DNA from: Thraustochytrium sp. TN22
Taxonomy: Eukaryota; Sar; Bigyra; Thraustochytrida; Thraustochytriidae
Direction of reading: 5' to 3'
DNA: 55,218 bases
Assembly: GCA_013306675.1 (NCBI GenBank)
Contig: JABLUY010000008.1
Span: forward strand, 260,112 to 315,329
In this document: positions 8,974 to 19,800 of the stretch, one piece after another
Layout: every line of letters starts with the position of its first letter
Numbering within the stretch: position 1 is the first letter of the stretch
The notes under the pieces: generated by a model
Told to the model about the DNA's origin: nothing
Seen by the model: the letters and a program-made list of their open reading frames with translations, nothing else
Databases searched by the model: none
Made by a program: the position numbers and the translations under genes

Positions 8974-10335
8974 TCAGTCCTCCTCGTCATCAGAATCAAA
9001 GGTGACACGCTTGCCCTCGTAGGCGTCCAGAGCAACGGTCTGCTGCTTCTTGGCAACCCAGGACGGGTGCAGCTCCTCCAGCTCTTGCTCCTCCTTGGCC
9101 TTGGCAGCATCGGCCTTGGCAGCATCCTCCGTCTTGCTACGCTTCGCAGCGGGTACATCAGCGCCCTCGCTGTCGTCCGCCTCGGGCGCCGGCTTGGTGC
9201 GCTTGGGCTTGGGTTTGGGCGGCGGCGGTGTCTCGCCCCGCGCGATGGCCTTGCGCCGCTCCTCCTTCTCGCGCATAACAGCCTGCCGCCGGCGCTCGCG
9301 CTGGCCCATGCGGTTGCGCGGCTTGCTGTCGAGCTCAATGTACGGGTCATGCGGGTCCAGGCCAAGCTCCATGATCTGGTTCTCAAAGGTGACTGGGTGC
9401 CGCTTCCGCCAATGGTCCAAGCGCGCCTCGGTTGTTGCAAAGCGCGCCTTGCATGCGTTCACGTTGCACGGAATACGCCTCGCCTTGCGGGTCTCCTCCG
9501 GGTCCACCTTGCGCTTGAGCTGCTTCTTCAACACCCTACGCCGTTCCTTGAGCTCCTCTAGCCGCTCCTCCAGCTTGCGCATGGCCACAACCACAAGCTT
9601 GTTCTTGCGCAAGTTCTTTTCGAATGCGTCGACAATGGTGGCGCGCCTCGCCAGCTCTGCCTCGTCCAACGCCGGCTTGGCCTCGTCCATCTTCTTGCCC
9701 TCTTGCTTCCCTTGGTCCTCCTGTTGGTCCTCCTGCTCCTTCTGCCGCTGATTGTACCTGTCGGTACGGTCCCATTCGGCCTGCAGCTTGCTCGGCACCT
9801 CCCGGCAGGTCTCCACCAGCAGACTGCGCACCAGCGGCCTGTAGTCGAGCTGAGCCAGGGTCTCTACCTTGCGCTCCAGCCTGGGCACGTCAGGGCCACT
9901 TCCCTTGACCTCCTTGCCGGCCTCGCGCTCCTTGGCAATCCGGTCAGCCGCCTGTCGGGCCTGCTTGAGCTTGCGCACGGCCTTTTGCAGCTCAAAGCTC
10001 ACCACCTTCCTGACCGCTTGGCTCACATGCCGCGCCTGCAGCAGCACCGAGCCACGAACCTCCAGCGGCTTCGCCTTGGCCGCTCCCGTCTTGCCATCCT
10101 GCTTCTGCTCCTTGGCTTCCTCCTCCTGCTGGTCCTCCGGGTGGTCCTCGTCGCTGGAGGACTCGGCATCGTCTTCCTCCTGCTCCTGCTCCTCTTGCTC
10201 CTGCCCCTCCTCCTCCTCCTCCTCCTCCCCGGAGTTCTCCTCCTCGTCGTCGTCGTCGTCCTCCTCCTCCTCCTCCTCCCCGTGGTCCCTCTCCTCTCGC
10301 CGCGCGCGCCGCGCCTCGCGCCGCGCCGCCGCCAT
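8974..10335 (-). CDS. BUD22: BUD22/SRFBP1-family ribosome biogenesis protein with an internal C2H2 finger
   Basis: 453 residues from the ATG at 10335 (an in-frame ATG at 10401 would add 22 Gly/Ala/Arg-rich residues). A basic start is followed by a long Glu/Asp tract, a charged coiled-coil region, and the diagnostic BUD22 C-terminal motifs: RNRMGQRERRRQ, LHPSWVAKKQQ and a closing VTFDSDDEED. In yeast BUD22 acts in the nucleolus in early 18S rRNA processing. An unusual feature is a zinc-finger-like segment starting CNVNAC, with spacing C-X4-C-X12-H-X4-H, encoded around 9399-9475 just before the C-terminal motifs. I do not know this from yeast or animal members. The gene shares a divergent 5' region with the IP3 receptor. 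Confidence 0.8.
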   Translation of the reverse strand: MAAARREARRARREERDHGEEEEEEDDDDDEEENSGEEEEEEEGQEQEEQEQEEDDAESSSDEDHPEDQQEEEAKEQKQDGKTGAAKAKPLEVRGSVLLQARHVSQAVRKVVSFELQKAVRKLKQARQAADRIAKEREAGKEVKGSGPDVPRLERKVETLAQLDYRPLVRSLLVETCREVPSKLQAEWDRTDRYNQRQKEQEDQQEDQGKQEGKKMDEAKPALDEAELARRATIVDAFEKNLRKNKLVVVAMRKLEERLEELKERRRVLKKQLKRKVDPEETRKARRIPCNVNACKARFATTEARLDHWRKRHPVTFENQIMELGLDPHDPYIELDSKPRNRMGQRERRRQAVMREKEERRKAIARGETPPPPKPKPKRTKPAPEADDSEGADVPAAKRSKTEDAAKADAAKAKEEQELEELHPSWVAKKQQTVALDAYEGKRVTFDSDDEED

Positions 10336-10844
10336 CGCGCCTCGCCTCGCGCCGCCCGCCCGCCCGCCCGCCAGCCAGCCAACCCGGGCCTTCCGCTCCA
10401 AGTAGCAGAACTGCGCGCTTCAAGTTGGAGTCGGGGGCCAGGCAGGCCGGCCCCGCTGGCGCCAGTGGCGGCCCGCCGGCGGCCCACTGTGGCCGCGCTG
10501 TGTCCCTGTGGCCTTGCAGTTTGCAGTGGGCAAGCTAACTCGGCGCGGCACGGGCCCCACTGCCAGCCAGATCGCACGCATCTATCTCACTGTCTCACTG
10601 TCTGCGTGTCAGGCTCGGCCTGCTGAGGGCGGCTCAGGCTCAGAACAGCGCAGGGCGCGGCGCCGTGGCGCGGAGCGCCGGCGTCGTGCGACGGCGTGCG
10701 GGCCGCGCGGCAGCTGGCTGCTGGCGGCCTTCGCACGAGGAGGGGACGCGCCAGACAGGTAGCTGAGCGCGCTGCTAGAGCTAGCTAGCTAGCGAGCTAG
10801 CTAGAGCTAGCTGGAGCTGTGGCTCGGCTTGCGCTTCGCTGGAG
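10336..10844. promoter_or_regulatory. Divergent 5' region of BUD22 and IP3 receptor with CTAG cluster
   Basis: About 500 bp between two opposite start codons, so it must hold both promoters. At 10770-10815, roughly 30-75 bp before the IP3-receptor ATG, there is a dense run of CTAG/AGCT words (GAGCTAGCTAGCTAGCGAGC). Similar clusters occur at about 40763, 41490, 46396 and 50300. Whether this is a core promoter element is inference. Confidence 0.4.
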
Positions 10845-13800
10845 ATGCGACCTACCGCCGGCAGCGGCGAGCACGGGCAGTTGCCCTCGGCGACGGGCGA
10901 GCGGAGGCTACCCACGGCGCGCATGTCGTCGTCGTCGTCGTCATCGTCGTCGGCGGCGTCGGCGTCGTCGGCGGCGGCCTCGGCCGCTGCATCGCCAGCG
11001 CCAGGGCTAAGGGGTGCGGCAGCCAAGCGCGTGCTCCCAGTGCTCACGGCGGCGTCCAAGTTCAAACGCGGCGCCGCGCTCGCCGGCAGCGCCTCCAACC
11101 TGGGCAGCAGCCGCAGGCTCAATGCGCTAGAAGCTGCCACGGCGCTAGAGCCACCCGTGGCGCGCCGTCTGCTCTACGGCGACACGGTCTCCGTGAGCAA
11201 TGTCGAGGCCTCCGGCGCGGACGGCGGCCTGCTCTTCGGTGAGGGCGTTCAGAGCCCTCTCGTGGGCCTCTTTCACCCAGACGATGATAACCTGGGGCCA
11301 GCGCCCGAGACCAACCTAGACGAGCTCGAGCAGCCGCCCGCCATCATCCGCGCGCAATCCTCTCAGAGCCAAGAGTTCATGAGTACCGTCATCGATGCAG
11401 ATACAAGTCCGGGCGCCGAGGCCGAGGACGATACGCTCCCGGGCCGCCTTGACGGCGTGGCACGCGACGACTTCCTTGGCGACGAGGAGAGCGGCGACCT
11501 TTTCGAACCGCCCCCGGCACGCCTCATCCCGAGCCGCACGAACCTGCAGTTCCGCATCTGCCCGCAACTGCGCTACGAGATGCAAAACAGCCTGCGCGCC
11601 GCTTCCAAGGGAGGCGCCGGAGCCTACTCGGCCGCACAACAGGCCTATCTGCGCGAGCGCTCCCTTCGCGAGGAGTCCGACAATCGCGAACTGCTCGTGC
11701 ACTCTCGCAAGCGCAACGGCCGCGCGACCGCATCCAACCATCGCCGCCGCGCGCTGCGCTACGGTCAGACCATACAGCTACAGCACGTGCAGAGCGGCAC
11801 CTTCCTCACCATGGCGCCCAAAAAGGTTGCGCGCATCCGTAAGGACTGCCTCGTTGTCGACCTCGTGCCGGGAGGCTCCGAGGATTCATGGTTCCAGGTG
11901 CTCCCACGCTTCAAGGTGCGCGCAGAGGGCGCTCCGGTCTTGGCCGGAGACCAGGTCTTTCTGCGCTGCGTCAAACACCAGGACTACTCACTCAGCTTCA
12001 CCAACGAGGCCGTGCCGCGCCCGCTCCAGCCCAGCGGCTGCCTCGGCCTCTCCGCGCAGCGTGCTCTGCGCGAGGTCAATCTCAGCCTCGAACCGACCAG
12101 CTGGCGCTTCCACCTGTCGGGCCGCGGCTACGACCCAGAGGCGCCCGCGCAGCTTTACGACGGCCAGGCCATCTATCTCTTTCACCCTGAGGTCGAGGCC
12201 CTGCTCGGCGCCCCGTACGACTACGCCGCCTGCGACGCGCGATGGTATGCCGCCGAGCGTGACGCGCCTGTTAAGCCGGACTCCAGCGTCTGGATTGTCG
12301 AGAACGCCGCCAACGTACTTGAGTGGCAGCAGGCGGCAGGCAGCCAGAATGGCACGACGGCCACGGCGATCGCCGCAGCCTCAGGGGCGACCCCAGCCGC
12401 GAACGCCAGTTCTTCTTCCAGTGGCCCGGCGCCGCCTCCGGCGGGCAAGGGTCGGCGCCGCAACGTGCTAGCTGCCATGCGCAACTATTCCTTCAACGGC
12501 AGCTCCACGTCCATCGGCCAAAGCTCCAACGGCGACGTATCTGAGCGCTCCGCCACCAACCTCGCGCAGGCGGCCGCCTCGCGGGCCGTCACGCGGGCGC
12601 AGAATGTCGGCGCCATCGCCTGGGGCACGCGCATTGCGCTGCGACACCTGGCCACCGGCCGCTACCTCTCGGTGCGCCCAGCTTCGCTCGACGCCGACCG
12701 CATCGAAGAGCTTGGCACCATCGACCTTGAGCTCACGGCAACCTACCGGGGTATGCTATCCTCCTTTTCCTTTGCGCCGGCCGTCAGCAAGGTCACGGGC
12801 GTCGTCTCTGACTCCTCCTCGTCCGACACCAGCGACGATGAGGACGTGGCCGGGCCTTACCTGCGCTCCGGCGCCGCGGCATCCTCCTCCTCCTCCCCCT
12901 CCCCCTCTCCCTCCATGCCACGCGGCAGCAAAGCCGGCCTGCGCTTCGATCAGATGACCTGCTTCCTCACGTACGAGCCCCCGACACCCATCCTCTTTGG
13001 CGAAGGGACCGCTGTGCGGAGGTTTTATCTGCACGCGCCGCCCGACGGCTCCGTCTGCTTCTCGCTCCTGCGTCACGACCAGGACGCCCTGGTCGGCATC
13101 CCGGCGCCGCTTGCCACCGTGCGCGCGGTCGAGACCGTCAGGGGCTGGACGCAGACCGCCATGGAATATGCCTCCCTGCTGCGCACGCGCATCCTGTATG
13201 CCGGCGACGCGCCCACTGACGAACAGCGCGCAGCACGCTCCGACACCGAGGAGTCTGCACAGCAGGGACCGGCCGCGCCCGTCTCAGCCGAAGCCGTGCA
13301 CAGGGAAACCTACGTGACGCGGGCCGAGGTAACACCCATGATCCAGGCTCTCTTGGAGCTCCTTGCCTACTGCCGCGGCGAGGAAACCTTTGGCGCCGCG
13401 GATGCGCTTACGCACGCTTTCGCCGAGTCCGAGATGGACGACGAGCACGTACGCGCGGAATTGGTGGACTATGAGCTCAGCGTGGCGAGCCGCGTCTTCC
13501 ACGAGCCGCTCGCACCATCCAAGCTCGCCATTCAGGTCCGCCTCGTCTCGCTACGCCTCTTTGAGGTGCTCTTTCATATCTGCACGACGCCCGAGACCGT
13601 GCGAAGCGGGAGCAAGTGGGTAGGCATGCTCCGGTCCACGCCATTTCGCTGGGCCTACTTCATTCACCGCCTCTGCTTCCGCGCCGTCACGGCCATCTTC
13701 CAGAACGCCGGCGAGCTCGAGCTGGCGCTCACCGACACGCAGCTACCGCGCCCACCGCGTCTCTACTGCGACTTCCTCTACGCGCGCCGCTCTGCCGCTA

Positions 13801-16800
13801 CCTTTGAGCCCGTCCTCATGTCCGTCGCGCGTCAGCTGTCATGCGGCGTCGGCGCCGTCACCATGTTGCGCCGTCTCGTCAACAACAACGAGATGCTCCT
13901 GGACACCAAATTCAACGCGCCACAGATCGCCTTCTTGGTCAACCTCATCCGAAAGCATGGTCCACAAAAGCGCTACGTCGACCTTCTCGCCTCGCTGTGC
14001 ACCTGCATGGACCTCTCCGAGGGCACGACCAAGTGCGTCGTCTCCAATCAGGAGCTCATCGTCCTCGAGATCATGCGCAACCGCCCCGAGCAGGTCCTCC
14101 TAGACGTCGCCTTTCGCGTGGACGAGGACATTTCCGTGTCTGCGAGCACCTCCAACAACAGCACCAGCACCAGCACCAGCGACAACAACGAGCAGGTGGA
14201 GGAGGACAAAGCGGACATCAAGCAGCGCGTCCTCGGTGCTGAGATGCTTCTCGCTCAGAACGAGGAGGGCAGCCCGCGCATCCGCCACGGTGCAATCCTC
14301 GTGGCCTGGGACGTCTCGTTGCTCCGCGAGACGCCCGAAGATATAGGGTGCAGCCCCGAGGGCATTGTTCGTGACCCGAACGGCCGTACCTGGGTCACCG
14401 TTGGGGCCCTCCAGGACGCCGGTTCGGAGCTGTCCGAGCAGCTCTGCGGCTACCTGGACGGCCAGCTGCAGCTCGTGACCAAGCTCGTGGAGGGCCGCTC
14501 CTACAACTGCATCGAAATCCTGGAGCAAGTCTACAGCTTCGAGCTCCTGGTCATGGGTGCCAGCAGCACCAACCTGCGCGCGTCGCTGCGCGCAGCATTT
14601 TGCGAGCTCCTCGGCGCGCTCTACGTGGAGCGCTACCCGCACGCGCGCATCTCGCTGCCGCGCCGCGTCCATTTTCGCAATAGCAAGCTTGCGGTCCCGG
14701 GCGTCTACGGGGCATGGCGCTCCATGCCACGCTGCCTTACGCTTTCTGCCACCGGTCCGGAGCTGCCGTCGAGCGCCGAGCCTGCGAGCGGTATGCGCGC
14801 CTCGCGCGTCCTCGCGCCCCTCCCAACACCCTTCTTCACCGTCACAGGCCCAGACAAGTTCATGCTCGCGCGCCTCGTGGTGCTCACCACACTCGACACC
14901 TACGCGGCCTTCGTAGACAAGCGCCGGCGCCAGCAACAGGCGCAGCAGGAGCATGCGCAACAGACGGAGCACTCGCCCAAGTCGAAGTTGGCGGTCGACG
15001 AAGGCCCGGCCAGTCCCAAGCTTGGGCCCGCGCCATCGCTTCGCGACCGCCGAGCTGCGTCCACTCCAGCGTCGAACCCCCCAGCAGCGGCCTCGCGTAA
15101 ACCCGGCGCCTTCGCCGCAGCTGCAGCCACGGCCGCTCCCGTCAACGGCGGAAGCGGCGACCGTGGCGGCACCCCACGTCGCGACCGCATGATGTCCATG
15201 CAGCGCGGCAACAGCAAGGCGCTCCTGGCGGGTCGGCTCATCGGACTTGGGGAGAAGCTCCTGCTCATGGGCTTCAACGCAGAACCGGGCCAGATTGTGG
15301 CACTTTGCCGCGCGGGCATCCGTCTTCTTGAGTTCGCCGAGGACGACCCATTGCGGCGCAGCGAGCTCGTGCTGCGGCAGCGCATCTGCGAGCTTCTCAT
15401 CAGCACGTCACGCTTCGAGACGGACCACGCCGTCTCGCTGGTGCTGGACGCTTTCGAGGAGAGCGGCACGGACGCGCGCATTTGCGAACTCGTGCGTCGC
15501 GTCGAGTGCGGCTTCGCTGGCCACCAGACGACCAAGGCCTCCTCGTGGGACCTGTACGACCTTGAGAAGCAGCTCACACCCTCGTCCCTGACCACCAGCG
15601 TCGACGAGCTGCTCGTGAACATGGTCATTCGCTGCGGTCAGCAGGTGGACCCGTCTCTCGGACTGTTTGAGCGCGCGCTCGACCTCTTCGTGATCGAACA
15701 CAGCCCCGGATCGCGCCTCCTCAAGGCGCTCCAGGCCACCCTTGTAGTGAGCTCCTCGGCGGGCCTGCGCATGTACAGGGCAATCCTGTCGCGCAGCTCG
15801 GTCCTGGGGAATGACCTGCAGTCGTACGCGGTGTGGGGCGTGGCCAACGCGTTTTCTGGGATCGGCTGGACCGTCGTGGCGCGCGTCAAGTCGACGCTGC
15901 GTTTTCTCACTCGGGCCTGTGAACAGCACCGGCCCATCATTGAAGCGCTCGACGTGGCGCGCTGCGTGCTCATGGCGCTGCGGCTACAGGGCGATCCGAG
16001 CGACCATCTCTTGGAGATTAAGCGCCTCGCGCTGCGCTTCCTTGTGGTGTATACGGAGGACAGCGTCGACAGCCAGCTCTTTGTGTTCGAGCATCTTGCG
16101 GATCTCGAACCCCTGCTGGACGTGGACGCCGACACTGTCGTGGAGACGCTATCGTGCATCGTGCATGGCAACCGCAAGATCTGCACCGAATTCCCGCTGC
16201 GCATCATCTGGCGGCTCGTGAGCTCGGTGCGCCTCGACTGCGACATGCTGAGGCTCTTCGTGCTCCTCGCGTCGGTGAACGGCGTGGGTATTCGCCGCAA
16301 CCAGGATGCCATCGTGCACGCCATCATGTCGGACGAGACGGCAGTGGCAACCGTCGAGGAGCTCGTTGCTGCCTTTGGGCCCAGGACGAGCGATCCAGCC
16401 AGTGTCCTCCTCCTGGAGCTCTTCTCCGCCGTGACACGCGGGCGCAATCCTTACTGCGAGGCCAAAGTGCAGTCTCTTCTCCCGCTCGACGTGGTTCTGG
16501 ACCTGCTCGTGCCGCGAGACGGGCCTGCAGAGATGCACAACAGCTTCCGCTGCGTGCTCCTGCGCTTCCTCGCGGACACCTACCTGGACACTGGCCTTGC
16601 AGACGCCGGCACGGTGCAGCAGACGCCGCGCATCGTGCTCCTGCTGGAAACGATCCTCGCGGAGTTCGAGCCGTTTCTGGCGCGCTGCCGGGCCGGTGAT
16701 GTCGTCTCGGACACGTTGAGCAACTTCCGTTCGCTCGTCTTTCACGGGTTCCTCTACACGCTGCGATCATTTTTCCACAGCACCTTCGAGTACCATACGG

Positions 16801-19800
16801 CGCCGCCGGCGGTGCTTGCGGTGCGCGCGCCTCTGCTGACGGTGGTGCAGGAGGTAGCTGACTTCGCCGAGACCCCGAGCGAGCAGCACCTGGCGCGGCG
16901 TGCGCGTAGCGGCCTCCTTAGGTCCATCAGCGCACACCGGCGCAAGCGGCGTACCGAAGAGGAGCGCCGGCAGGCCGCCAAAGCAAATCGCGAGCGGCGC
17001 GTCCTGGACCGCGAGCGGCGCAAGCTCGAGCGTCTCGAGCGGCGACAGCTGCGGTCCAAGGAGCGGCGGCGCGGGCGGCCGACGCAGGAGAACTGGTTGG
17101 TCTTTGTGCGCTTCCTCAAGGACGACGCGCATATTCGCCAGCTCATCCACGATGAGCAGCGTGTCATGATCCAGTCCATTTACGATGCCTGTGGTAGCCT
17201 CGAGACCATCTCGCTTTTTCTGCGGTCGCTGATGGACTACGTACGCGCTTCATGTCGCGAGCACAACATCCGGCACCACGAGGTCGAGGAGCCTTTGGCG
17301 CGCCGCTCGGACCAGACGGCTCAGCAGGTGCTCACCATCCTGCAGTTCACGCTTCAGTACATTGCCGACCTGGATGTGGCGTGGCGGTCCAAGGACGTGC
17401 CGCGCGAGGAGCTGCAGGGCGTAGCGCAGCGCCGCCTCGCGAGCATGGGCGCGGTCGACGTTGCCTTCCAGATCCTCTGCGTGCAAACCAGCCCGGCGCT
17501 CTCGCGCAAGGCCGTGCAGACACTGATCGCGCTGCTCGAGGGCGGCAACCGCGACGTGCAAGAGCGCCTCTACGAGCTGCTCATGTCGCCGCGCGGCGAG
17601 CGCTTCTTCGGCCGACTCTCGGCAGTCTTCTCGCGCATCGGCGAGGCCGCCAAACTGGAGATCAAGCTCGAGAAAAAGCGCCGCATGCAGGACGAGGCGC
17701 TGCTGGCGCGCGACGATGGCGACACCGCCTCGGTGCTCTCCGGGTCCTCGTCGGTGGTGGCCGACTCCATCGGCGTCACCTCGCTTGGGACGGGGTCGTC
17801 CAAGGCGAGCTCGACGACGTCTTCGGCCTCGGCGTCCGAAGACGAGGGCGAGGAGGACGAGGACGAGGAGGGGGACGAGGATCACGTCGAGGACGCCGCT
17901 GAGGACGCCATCTCGGCGGGCCACGGCGCCGACGCTGCAGATGACACCTACAATGATCAAGGCGCGGACGAGTCGGACGGCCATGAATGTGTGGAGCGCG
18001 CGCGCAAGGCGCTGGACGTGGCAGCCCTCTTCGAGCTGCAGGCGCCGCGGTCGCGGCATAATCTTCGGCGCAAGCGCACGCAGGCAGAGCTGGAGCAGAA
18101 GCAAGACGCGCAGGACATCGTCAAGCTGGTGCGCTTCCTGCAGCTCTGCATGGAGGGCCACTTCCTGGACATGCAGAACCTCCTGCGCGAGCAGGGCGAG
18201 GCAACTGTGTACCGAACAAGCACGAACGTGCTGCTGCTGGCCGTGGAGCACGCACGTCTCCTCACCAAGAGCGAGGACATTTTGGCGTGCAGCCGTGAGA
18301 ACTCAATCCGGCAGCTCATCGGCATCTATGATTTTCTCATCGAGTCGATGCAGGGCCCGTGCGAGGCAAATCAGGAGCTCCTCTCGAACCCAATCCATCG
18401 CGTTGTGGAGACTATCAAGATGGTGCTCCTGTCAAACTTTACACTGAGCGACACCTTTCTAAATGAGGCGGACATGGGCAAGATCACTGCGGACGACGAG
18501 CGCGACGCGGCGTGCGTGCTGGAGCTCAAGGCCAAGGCTGTGCGCACCCTGTGCGGCATGCTGGAAAGCCGCGAGGACACGCGCGTGCAGGAGGCTCTGG
18601 CGCGGGAGCTGGGGCTGGATACCTTTTACGCGCGTCTCGTGGAACTGCACCGTGCCGTGGAGTACTACGAGATGCAGGGCCGGCCCGAAGAAGTCGTCAT
18701 GCCCTCTCTGGAGGCCGCCGCCGACACAATCACGGTGCTAAGCGCGTTCACGGACGTGCACCGGGCGCGCGGCGCGGCGCGCGCGGAGCCCCACAAGGCG
18801 GAGGAGCATAACGCGCTGGCATACTTTATGGAGGTGGTGCGCAGCGTGGAGATCCAGTTCAAGGGCGCCGTGCACCGTTGCTACTATCCGAAGCCGCGCG
18901 CGCTCAACTTTCTCTCTCACTCGGCGCGTGTGAGCCTTATGCAGCACATCAACGTGGAGGACCCGGACCTGCGGCTGCGCGAATTCCTGGACGGGGCCAA
19001 GTCGCTGCTGGACGAGGTGTCCCAGGTTCAAAAGGCCTCCGAGGCACTGCCCATTGAACGCCTGCTCATGGACATGGACAGCATCCGGTACATGTCGTTC
19101 GCGACGGCAGTGTGGGCGAACTTTTTGCTCCTCTTCAGCTTCACGGGTGACGCGAATCTGGCGTCGCCGCTCGAGGTGGGCCCGGCGCCGACCATGTGGT
19201 CGCTTCTTTGGGCTGGCAGCGGGCCGGAGCTCGCGCTGCGCGTGGTACAGCTTCTCACGCTGGCGCAAATCGCCATGATGGGCGTGCTGCGCGGACTGGA
19301 CGTTCTCATTCACGTGCCAATTCGGCGCAAGAAGATGGAAGGCAAGGTGGCGTCCGCGCGCGCGCGCCTGCGGCAGTTCGCCAAGCGCGAGGACGGTGTC
19401 ACAGACAGCAGCGACGCAACCATGGTGGTGGCGGACGCCTTGGCGCAGCCGCCGGACAAGCGCGAGGACCGCCTCGCCCGGTCGCTGGCCATTGGGTGCG
19501 CCGTGGCGAGCCTGCTCCTCATGGTGCGCTTCGGCTGGCGTGTGCTAATGAATGCGCGGTACCTGCAATTCGTGCAATGGTGGATGCTGGCGCAGGGCGT
19601 CCTTCTGGCGCGTGCGGGCCGGCGCGCCGGAGGGGCCGTGGGTGGCTTGTCCGAGGCGTTCGGGGTCTGGTATTGCTGCCTTTACGACGTGCTTACAACG
19701 CCGACTTCGCTCTTCCAGCTCGCCTCGCTCCTTGCGTGCTGGCGCGGACTGCACCTCGGCCCGAGCGCCGTGTATTTGATCGTCCCACTCTTCGACATTG

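Noticed and set aside
17250-18251. A 333-residue minus-strand frame within the IP3 receptor
   Set aside because: The sense strand encodes the conserved RIH-associated domain here; the antisense has no motif.
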